Assembly: GCA_003427395.1 (NCBI GenBank)
Contig: BFEA01000031.1
Span: forward strand, 4,487,964-4,525,463
DNA: 37,500 nt
Direction of reading: 5' to 3'
Source: Chara braunii
Lineage: Eukaryota; Streptophyta; Charophyceae; Charales; Characeae
A program made the translations under genes and the position numbers. Under the pieces are notes generated by a model. That model did no database searches. It was given only the letters and a program-made list of their open reading frames with translations, and was not told the origin of the DNA. This document shows positions 30,512 through 37,500 of this stretch, in pieces (within the stretch, counting starts at the first letter, position 1; the number at the start of each line of letters is the position of its first letter).

Positions 30512-30567
30512 GAAGTCCCCCTGATGAGGCCGCTTACTGGCAGCGGCTGAAGCTAGTAGGGGAACGC
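30512..30567 (+). ncRNA. Hammerhead ribozyme motif, upstream copy (type I, minimal stem III)
   Basis: Order: stem I strand GAAGTCCCC; CTGATGA core (30521-30527); stem II GGCCGC/GCGGCT with a 9-nt loop; GAA (30549-30551); stem III GC-TA-GT; A17; then GGGGAAC, which closes stem I. The predicted cleavage is after A30558. The position usually A (15.1) is G here, giving a G-U pair with U16.1, which should weaken activity. Stem II is fully paired with one G-U. A two-base-pair stem III is characteristic of hammerheads in Penelope-like elements. Confidence 0.75.
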
Positions 30568-31072
30568 CAGTTCGCTTCGTCTTCCGGTTTTCACGTTCCT
30601 TTTATGGTGAGGAGGGAGTTGACTTCTCGGCATAGTTGCCTTGGCATCCATGGCCGTGTCCATCTCGGCTTGTATTTCCTATCTTTCGGAGATTCTTCGG
30701 GATTTTGGCTTCTCACATATTATTGTTGCCCGTGGCGATTATGTGCTGTCCTGAGTCGTCGTGCATGATTTGTGCTCGGCCATACTCTATCTTTACCATC
30801 TGGTATCAGCAGTGGCAACCGGCAATCTGGTATCACCTGTGCAGAAGGTGGCCCTGTAGCAGTGCACTTAGGAGGGAGAGAACAGCGACTCTCAAGATAC
30901 GTTCGATTTATTTGCGTTCGACCTTTTGGAGTCAAGTGAACGATATGAAGTCCATGTTCTGAAGAAGTGAGTGTTCTGCAGAGAGAGCGTCGACTTCCGA
31001 GGTACGGTCGGCATTCTCGGTGTTCACTGAATTGACGAAGACTGTGTTTGGCAGCTTCGAGGGTGCCGCAAC

Positions 31073-32602
31073 ATGAGTACGGGTGGATCTGGTGATGGAG
31101 GGAATGGTGGCGGAGGCGAGAACTGGAATGGGGGAGGTGGTCCTGGGGGTAACAACGGAGCAGGCAACGGCGGCTGGCAAGGGGGGAATAATGGAGGTGG
31201 TAACGGTGGTTGGCAAGGAGGGAATAACAGCAATTTTAGTGGAGGGAATGGAGGAGGGAACGGAGGAGGTAATTGGAACGGTGGAGGTCCCGGTAATAAC
31301 GGGAATGGGAATTGGGGTAACGGGAACGGCAACGGGTGGAATAATGGAGGTGGGAATGGATGGAATGGGAATGGTTGGAACTGGAATGGTAATGGAGGTG
31401 GCGCGTGGAACTCGAACGGCGGAAACGGGAATGGAGGCCGTGGTAACGGGATGGGGGGAGGTAACGGAAATAACGGAGGAGGTGATTGGAAGCGCTCTGC
31501 AAAGTGCTATAATTGTAACCAGTCAGGGCATATTAGCCGCGAGTGCAACGCACCTCGGCAGTGGAATCAACAAGGAGGAGGGAACGGTGGGCGGACGATT
31601 CAGGATGGAGCAAGCAGCTCATGTACGACGAATGAACCCATCGCAACGACGGGACTGAGCAGCTCATGTACGACGAATGAACCCATCGCAACGACGGGAC
31701 TGAGTAAAGACTTGGAAGAATCTTTAAAGAGAGTTTGTTTGTACATGAATCTGAAGATCGAGAGACAAGAGAGACGGGAGGCAGAGGCGAGAGTAGCAGA
31801 AGAAACGAAGAAGCGAGATGAAGCAGAACGAGTACCAAAGGAGGAGCAAGCGAGAGTGGAGTTGGCCAAGAAAAAAGCCAAGGAAGATAAGGAAGCCAAG
31901 CGGGAGTGGAAGTTGGAACAACTGCTAGCGAAACAAAAGCAGACGCTGCGAGAGGAGTTTGAGATTATGTTCGAACGACGGTTAAGAAACGCGATTTTGT
32001 CGCAAAAAGCAGTCAAAGGGAAGAGTAAGATGGAGTCTAGTGAGGAGGAAAACGAAGAGGAGGATCGCTTGGAAAAGCGAAAACGACAACCGGCGGAAGC
32101 CTTCTTGGTGAACCCGCCAGAGGAGTCACCTTCGAAGGTCGGGAAAGCGAGTTCATTGGCCCCTATGAGGGCTATGAACGAAAGATCACTAAGGTTAGGC
32201 GTCCCTCGGAGAGGAGCAAGAGCCGCAACTTTAGGTTATCCGTATACGTACTCCCCGTTTCGGGAAGGAGCGCCATCCGCAGAAGATTACAACACGACCG
32301 TCGCCTTCAGGAAGGCCATCCGCAAGTTCCTCAACAAGAAAGGGAAGCCTATGATTGAAGAGATGTGTCGTGAAGACGGTATTGTGTATCGGGGGAGACC
32401 GGAAGCTGTGGACAAACTGGTTGAGATTCGAGTCGTGTACTTCAGCACCGAGAGCAGTCAGCCGCCAACAGCTGCACCAAGACAAACCACCCCCCGGCAG
32501 CGTGGTGGGAAAGTGGTTATCCGTGAAGTACGGGATACGCTGCGCGAATTAGCGCCTGAACCTCCTTCGGATGAAGCTGCCAGCGATCCCCATGCTGACT
32601 GA
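31073..32602 (+). CDS. PLE ORF1: Gly/Asn-rich CCHC zinc-knuckle coiled-coil protein (gag-like)
   Basis: An intact 509-aa ORF from ATG 31073 to TGA 32600-32602. Residues 1-140 are almost only Gly, Asn and Trp (GGNGGW-type repeats), a low-complexity segment that could drive condensation or bind RNA. Residues 145-158 are a zinc knuckle CYNCNQSGHISREC (C-x2-C-x4-H-x4-C), known in Gag proteins for nucleic-acid binding. Residues 181-210 are a 15-residue sequence present twice (45-bp tandem duplication at 31613 and 31658). Residues ~213-340 are Glu/Lys/Arg-rich and heptad-like, predicting a coiled coil. Residues ~385-455 form a small mixed domain (VAFRKAIRKFLNKKGKPMIE) I do not recognise. ORF2 starts about 10 nt after its stop in another frame. 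I infer a nucleocapsid-like role for the element RNA. The frame remains open although ORF2 is broken. That could mean that it decayed more slowly or that GC-rich repeats tolerate indels. Confidence 0.75.
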   Translation: MSTGGSGDGGNGGGGENWNGGGGPGGNNGAGNGGWQGGNNGGGNGGWQGGNNSNFSGGNGGGNGGGNWNGGGPGNNGNGNWGNGNGNGWNNGGGNGWNGNGWNWNGNGGGAWNSNGGNGNGGRGNGMGGGNGNNGGGDWKRSAKCYNCNQSGHISRECNAPRQWNQQGGGNGGRTIQDGASSSCTTNEPIATTGLSSSCTTNEPIATTGLSKDLEESLKRVCLYMNLKIERQERREAEARVAEETKKRDEAERVPKEEQARVELAKKKAKEDKEAKREWKLEQLLAKQKQTLREEFEIMFERRLRNAILSQKAVKGKSKMESSEEENEEEDRLEKRKRQPAEAFLVNPPEESPSKVGKASSLAPMRAMNERSLRLGVPRRGARAATLGYPYTYSPFREGAPSAEDYNTTVAFRKAIRKFLNKKGKPMIEEMCREDGIVYRGRPEAVDKLVEIRVVYFSTESSQPPTAAPRQTTPRQRGGKVVIREVRDTLRELAPEPPSDEAASDPHAD

Positions 32603-32612
32603 ACGATGAAGC

Positions 32613-35453
32613 GTGTTACGTAAGTTCCTGTATATACGTAAGATCTTTAATGCTTATCCGATTATTGGATCTAAATCCCTACGAGATTTGCTTGAGAGAG
32701 TGCTGATGTATTTATTCATCCTACTAGTTTTAAGGGGAGAAGTTCAATGGGTCAGTAGATATATAGGTACTTGGTATGATCTGGTTGATAAAGATATCGG
32801 GTGTTGGGATGATCCGAGATGTTGTGTGTATGTTTTGGTTAATCCGGAAGTTAGATCTACGTGCATTGGTCAAACAAGCCAAGAACTATCTATCTGGTGG
32901 GAAGAACATGTTAGTAGAACTAAAGTAGTGGGTAATAATCGTAACTCAAAGCTCTATAACTGGTTGAGATATAAAGGCTTTGAGAACTATGTAGCGCTAC
33001 CTCTGGCTTTTGTCCCGCCCGGTGACCTGGAAAAAGTAGAGAAAGTTTTCATCGGGAGGTGGTCACCATGTTTGAATTCAAAGAGAGGGGCAGGAAGAAG
33101 ACTGGGAAACAGGGAAGGAAGGGTCAGAAAGAAAGAAAGAGAGGACGCTTATGGAAATACAAAGTTGAACGACCTTTGATTTTTGTTACGGATCAGTTGA
33201 GGACCATTAACTTGGTTGAGGTGTGTAAATCTGTCTGGAAGGGTAATAAGTGTTTCGTATCTGAAGGAGGTACAGTGTGGGGACAAACGTGGGATGTGAT
33301 TGTTAAAGAAATTGGATGTAGTAGGATTAAACATAGGGGGGAAAGCAGGAGCATCAAAGAGTGTAGAAAGGAGCTCGAGCAGGGGGGTAACTTCGAGATC
33401 GAGAAGTTGGGAAAACGAGTGTTGTCAATAGAAAAAGCTGCTCTGAAAAGGTTACTGCATCAAGTATTCCGAAATCCTTGGTATAAAAAGAGACTGTAAT
33501 AATATGATCTGGACGGATTGGTGCGATTATTGACAGCCGTTAGTCTCTTCTCCCGACCAGGGATTCGTGCTTTGTTGAAAGATGCGCTTGCGGGGGTTAT
33601 TTGGCAGAGGCTTAAATTTAATATTAGGAAGCAGTTCGGTGTAAGTGTAACATATGAATCATGATATGATCATGGTTTGTCAACGTGCGTCATTCGTAAG
33701 CTTGTGGTTCGGAAGATTCGTGATGCTTTGCCTGCTTCACTAGCCACTTTTACGTCTCAGAGGCTCCTTATTACGCGGAAGAAAAAACGGGCGATTGGGG
33801 AAGCCTTACATAACCAACCGCAGGCTTCTCAGCAACTGGTGGGAATCTGCTCTTGTGCAGATAGTGCTCTCCCTCGTGTGGAGGGTCACGTGCAAGGACG
33901 GCTGAGTGAACTTAAGGGAGTTTCAGAGTTTGTAAAAAATGCATGGAATATTCCGCTCCGAACGGAACCGGTCCGGGAACGAATGGTTATGCAAAAAGTG
34001 AATGATAGCCTAAGTAGGCAAGGTCTAGACATCGTGATCAGTCTACCTGAAGTTCGTGAATGTGTCACATTTGAGACTGCGAAGGGAATTGGTCATGGGA
34101 TTGAGATGCAGAAAGTCAGGGAACTATGTTCAAAGATGGTCTGTTCTGCTGTAGATCGGAACTCAGCGGAAACGGCTATTCTGTGCCCTTTGGTGTATGC
34201 AAAAGCAAGGAAACTTTTTGGTGGAACGAGAGTTTTTCGGCAATATGGGATTCAGAAGCCGAGATTCTGGCTACGTGTGAGGTGGAGTTTAAACAGCTAG
34301 GCCTGCACAAAAGCTTGGGAAAATGGGATAAGAATGAGAAACTGGGACGAGCTTACGTTATTCCAAAAAATAAGGACATTAGCAGGTTTCGCCCAATTAG
34401 CCCATCCTTTAGCGAACCATCACGTACGGGAGGGAGAAGAATTGCGAAGGCCTTGAATCATTTGCTTTTCGTTCTTCCAAAGTTTGAACATTTCAATTTG
34501 AAATCGACCAATGATTTGAAGGATCGGATGAAAGGAGTTAATCAGTGGGTTAAGGGAAAAGGTCAAGGGGAGTTGACAGGAGCAGCCTTTGATATTAAAG
34601 AGATGTTTCGCCAACTGCCTCACGACTCAATCCGGGACGCAATTAATTGGTTGATAGATTGGTTTAGAGAGAAGGGAAGGATGAGTGTGAGTGTGAAGCG
34701 TAGGGGCAAGGGATCGGCTTTTGCGAACAAAGTGGACAACGATGCATAGCTGGAAATTGACTTGGACACGATTAAGACAATGGTAAATTTTGAATTGAAA
34801 TTTACCTACGTCGTAGCTTCAGATCGTCTTATTCAGCAGCATGTCGGGATTCCAATGGGGAAGAGTAGTAGCCCCCCACTGGCATGCATTCTCTGTGCGT
34901 TTTGTGAACATAAGTTCCTCCGGGGATTGGGGAGTGTGAGAAGTCTGATTAGAGGCGTTAGACTTATGGATGATGAGACGATTTTCGTCTGGGCTCCAAA
35001 GAAAGAAGGGCAAATGCGAAAGGACAGAATTTTGGAAAGTTTTATGGACGCCTACGATGGCCGCTTGGTGCTAAAGAGAACGGATGAAGGCCGGAATGAG
35101 TGGGATTTTCTCTACACCCAGGTTGAAATCATAACAACAGGGTCAGATGCTACTGTTTTCCGAAGATCTTTGAAGATGTCTGGGAAGAGGATGGCTTCAC
35201 GTTTCGAACCTTTCAGGATTTTACGTCCTATACTACGTTGAGACAGAAGAAGGCAGTTATTACAAGCGCTGTGCATAGGATTCAGCGGATGACCTCTGAT
35301 GATGAATTAGTTGGGCTGAGTCTACTTACACTGAAACGGCAGCTACGGCGGCAGGGGTACCCAGGCTGGATCTTCAATAAATGCCTTTGGAAGTTTGTGA
35401 TGAGGCGAGCCCCATCTTGGGAAAGATGGGCGCAGAGGTTTGAGGGGTGGTGA
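32613..35453 (+). pseudogene. PLE ORF2: GIY-YIG nuclease + reverse transcriptase, broken
   Basis: Homology moves through the frames: 32613-33179 (GIY-YIG), one frame change by about 33090-33175 to 33059-33499, stops TAA TAA at 33497-33502 and TGA at 33662, on to 34300, another change within 34126-34300, TAG at 34747, a third change near 35235, and the end at 35453. GIY-YIG: CVYVLVNPE and CIGQTSQELSIWWEEH, later EKVFIGRWSPCLN. The second motif has Cys where Tyr is usual and Trp where the catalytic Arg is expected, so the nuclease looks dead. RT: AYVIPKNKDISRFRPISPS; motif A FDIKEMFRQLPHD (about 34588); motif B GIPMGKSSSPPLACILCAF (about 34846); motif C LMDD (34963-34974); motif D-like WDFLYTQVEI. 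Both catalytic Asp of motif C and the Asp of motif A are present. The C-terminal 46 codons recur in the upstream pseudo-LTR. No RNase H or integrase is seen. Confidence 0.8.
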
Positions 35454-35454
35454 A

Positions 35455-35556
35455 GGGTGATATAGTGGTAAGTATGTTGAACCCGTGAGCAGGTAGCAGT
35501 CGGCTGCCTTGCTTTTCACGGCTCACCGTTTGAGGTGGGGTTCGATCCAATAACCA
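35455..35556 (+). other. tRNA-like A/B-box segment in downstream pseudo-LTR
   Basis: Same A-box-like and B-box-like sequences as at 30120-30220, almost unchanged, directly after the RT stop codon. Conservation between the two copies may simply reflect common origin. Confidence 0.35.
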
Positions 35557-35691
35557 GGCTGCTACCAAGTTTTTCTGAAATGGCAGGCCATTAGAGTGCA
35601 GGTAAATAAGCTACCGGGGGTATAAGTAAATAAGTTACCAGTTCGGTACCGTCGCTATGGGCCATTAGTAGTCCAGGTGCAGTCCTGGTCC

Positions 35692-36342
35692 TTTTTTTTT
35701 CTTTGAAGAAACAGATCCCTCCAGTGCTAGCGATGCTGATGAGAGCAATCACCGCTACCACCTGGGGAAAGGCTCAATCTATTGGTGGGGAGCATCAGCT
35801 GCTGGAAAACGGGTCCAGCGTCCCTTATGAGTATGATACAGTTGGAAGACATCAGAACACATTAGAGAAAAATAGGAAGAACCTGCCAGCATTGATTGCC
35901 CTGGAGACCAGGGGATTAACTGAGCAGGGGGGAGCCTCTTCACCTTTTGGCGCGAGGTTCCTACTCCTCCGTACTGGTCCTTTTTTTTGCTTCAATATGA
36001 TGCATGATCATGGGAGGGTAAGTTGATGGCACCTACCAGCATTAATTACTCTGGAGATCAGAGGATTGACTGCGCTGACTGAGCCTGCACCCGACTTGGC
36101 CTGATGCACACGTCCTCTGCCTGGACGGGGTTCAGAGAAGGGCCACCGGCGGGCATCAGTGGATCCTTCCTTCCCCTGCCCGGCCCTCGCTGTCGGGCGT
36201 ACTCTGCTGCCATGGAGACGTGGAGTCATCCCTCCTGTCGCAACTCCAGAGACAATGGGTGGGGCGGGAATAGGTCGGGGAAGTCCTCTGCTGGTCTCAG
36301 AGGGATGCTGCAGTCGATGGTCAACCAATCCTTAAATTTTAA
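35692..36342. other. Insertion inside the downstream pseudo-LTR
   Basis: Absent from the upstream copy, where CTGGTCC runs almost directly into GAAGTTTCTGG. It begins with a T run and contains a degenerate internal duplication (about 35881-35925 against 36031-36075), and TGGTCCTTTTTTTT occurs twice (about 35687 and 35977). No ORF with recognisable content is present. It may be a nested non-autonomous insertion, or an ancestral segment lost from the upstream copy. Confidence 0.55.
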
Positions 36343-36498
36343 GAAGTTTCTGGAATTTAGCGAGTACTGGTCAGGGCCAGGAGGTTCCGGTCGCGTTTGG
36401 GACGCAAGCGAGTTCGGGAAAGTGAGCTTAGTCTCTAATCGTGCCTGTGAGCTTAATGTCAGTATAAAAGAATAGTAGACTAATCTCTTAAGCATCTC

Positions 36499-36555
36499 GA
36501 AGTCCCCCTGATGAGGCCGCTTACTGGCAGCGCCTGAAACTAGTAGGGGAATTCC
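36499..36555 (+). ncRNA. Hammerhead ribozyme motif, downstream copy (type I, minimal stem III)
   Basis: Stem I GAAGTCCCC (36499-36507) pairs with GGGGAATTC (36546-36554), eight pairs with one internal G/A. The rest reads CTGATGA (36508-36514); stem II GGCCGC/GCGCCT with one C/C mismatch; GAA; stem III AC-TA-GT with the canonical A15.1-U16.1 pair; A17 and the cleavage site after 36545. All core nucleotides (C3, U4, G5, A6, G8, A9, G12, A13, A14) are present. This copy has the better core, the upstream copy the better stem II. Confidence 0.8.
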
Positions 36556-36802
36556 AGTTCGCTTCGTCTTCCGGTTTTCACGTTCCTTTTACGGTGATGA
36601 GGGAGTTGACTTCTCGGCATGGTTGCCTTGGCATATATGGCCGTGTCCATCTCGGCTTGTATTTCCTATCTTTCGGAGATTCTTCAGGATTTTTGCTTCT
36701 CACATATTATTGTCGCCCTTGGCGATTATGTGCTGTCCTGAGTCGTCGTGCATGATTTGTGCTACGGTCATACTCTATCTTCTCTATCTTTACCATCTTT
36801 AC

Positions 36803-36814
36803 CATTTGCACTGT
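36803..36814. repeat. Right target-site duplication (12 bp)
   Basis: CATTTGCACTGT, exact partner of 29965-29976. Confidence 0.8.
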
Positions 36815-37276
36815 GATATAATAGCAGACGTTTTCGAGCAGCCCACAGATCTAATGGCTGCAGATTAGAGATGCCGTTTTTTTTTCTGCTTTTCTTTAGC
36901 GCGTCCTGGCTGTAGCACGCGTCTAAAACTGAACTGGACCTCTGCTTGTGGAACTTGGCCCCAGGGGCAAGGTCCCACAGGATTAATGGTCTGAATCTGG
37001 ACGCTTTTGCGGAAAAGTGCAGAATGTCACGATAGATCAGTTGTTCTGCATCTCCGTGTAAAACACATCCGATTCAGGCGGTTAATCCAATCGTCTTTGC
37101 AAATGAGACTTGGCCCCAGGAGTTACCGTACCTTTTTGCGTGAGCTCTGGCCGCAAAATCAGATTCAGAAACATTGGCCCAGGGTTGCAGCCGTAAATTT
37201 AATGTGGTCCCATGGCCAGTGACACTGCGTCTCGTGCTCTGAAAGGGTAAGTTAAACGGCGTAACGGGAAAAAATG
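36815..37276. other. Flank of the Penelope-like element, no gene
   Basis: Unique-looking sequence with no recognisable ORF or RNA gene. Confidence 0.4.
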
Positions 37277-37277
37277 C

Positions 37278-37352
<75 letters not shown>

Positions 37353-37353
37353 G
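37277..37353. repeat. (CA)n-(GA)n-(G)n compound microsatellite
   Basis: About 14 CA units, then ACATACA, about 15 GA units, then a run of about 13 G residues. Confidence 0.95.
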
Positions 37354-37500
37354 GTAGACTCCCTGTATATGACTGCAATCTCGATGAGATTTAGTCGAAA
37401 GTGTCTGCTGGCAAAATGATAACTCTGGGACAGCAGACTGAGCAGGGTGTCATAGCGGATGTTGAGGTGATCGTCATTCTTGCCTATAAGTACGGAGATA

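Larger units (their letters stand above)
29977..30800 (+). repeat. Upstream pseudo-LTR (partial, 5'-truncated copy)
   Basis: Matches 35312-35691 and 36343-36802 with scattered substitutions. It contains the last ~140 nt of the RT ORF, the 3' untranslated region and a hammerhead motif. Similarity stops at CTTTACCATC near 30800, where the full copy starts with TGGTATCAG. Confidence 0.8.
29977..36802 (+). mobile_element. Penelope-like retroelement with pseudo-LTRs, decayed
   Basis: Structure left to right: target-site duplication; a 5'-truncated partial copy (29977-30800) starting within the C-terminal end of the RT ORF; a full copy (about 30801-36802) with ORF1, a GIY-YIG/RT ORF2 and a 3' region; then the duplicated target. 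A truncated upstream copy joined head to tail to a full copy is the pseudo-LTR arrangement known for Penelope-like elements, and hammerhead motifs in those segments are also a described PLE trait. GIY-YIG lies before the RT, as in the Chlamys/Naiad-type PLEs with permuted domains, instead of after it. The pseudo-LTRs differ by scattered substitutions and one 650-bp insertion, and ORF2 is broken, so the copy is old and inactive. An LTR retrotransposon is excluded by the RT sequence, the absence of protease and integrase, and the unequal terminal repeats. Confidence 0.8.
35312..36802 (+). repeat. Downstream pseudo-LTR, interrupted by a 650-bp insertion
   Basis: 35312-35691 and 36343-36802 match the upstream copy in order. 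The end is short-repeat-like (CTATCTTTACCATCTTTAC), a little longer than the upstream copy's CTATCTTTACCATC, before the target-site duplication. Confidence 0.8.

Noticed and set aside
30801-30809. TGGTATCAG, like the initiator-tRNA primer-binding site of plant LTR elements
   Set aside because: It sits exactly where the repeat ends, but only 9 bases match and the element has a PLE-type RT, unequal repeats and no protease or integrase.
31024-31332. Pro/Phe-rich minus-strand ORF
   Set aside because: Antisense shadow of the Gly/Asn-rich head of ORF1.

Overview
The window looks like repeat-dominated nuclear DNA of a large plant-type genome, most likely a charophyte green alga such as Chara. That attribution is my inference: the Gag-type sequences resemble those I remember from Chara braunii, and I could not search a database. 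There is no bacterial gene organisation. Almost everything recognisable is retroelement debris, tandem repeats and short inverted repeats. Only one ORF (1344-1946) looks like a possible host gene.

Layout. 1-1200: degenerate repeats. 1344-1946: an orphan ORF. 2000-4300: little coding signal, with a hairpin cluster near 3400. 4300-7800: a 51-bp minisatellite, then degenerate ~150-bp repeats rich in hairpins and purine microsatellites. 8200-9600: a (CTT)n tract followed by a 173-bp satellite. 9900-10310: hairpin cluster. 10570-12895: a 53-bp satellite of about 43 copies. 13950-18590: decayed retroelement with three tandem copies of an unrecognised ~200-aa module, then a broken Gag with a CCHC knuckle. 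19420-21210: two consecutive arrays of hairpins whose stems vary by compensatory and wobble changes while the loops stay fixed. 22720-22875: a duplication across an N. 25345-27225: a second, diverged copy of the module plus Gag. 29011-29252: a small poly(A) retroposon with a target-site duplication. 29965-36814: a complete but decayed Penelope-like element (PLE). 37277-37345: microsatellites.

The PLE is the best-defined unit. It is bounded by a perfect 12-bp target-site duplication. A 5'-truncated partial copy precedes the full copy, which is the pseudo-LTR arrangement of PLEs. A hammerhead ribozyme motif with a 2-bp stem III lies in each pseudo-LTR. The full copy encodes a Gly/Asn-rich, CCHC-zinc-knuckle, coiled-coil ORF1, then a GIY-YIG nuclease domain placed N-terminal to a reverse transcriptase. 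ORF1 is intact; ORF2 is broken by frameshifts and stops.

The most unusual observations are (1) the PLE combining a gag-like ORF1, an N-terminal GIY-YIG domain and hammerheads; (2) the 19.4-20.4 kb hairpin array with a fixed 15-nt loop and co-varying stems; and (3) the repeated module upstream of both Gag remnants, which I cannot assign to a known family.
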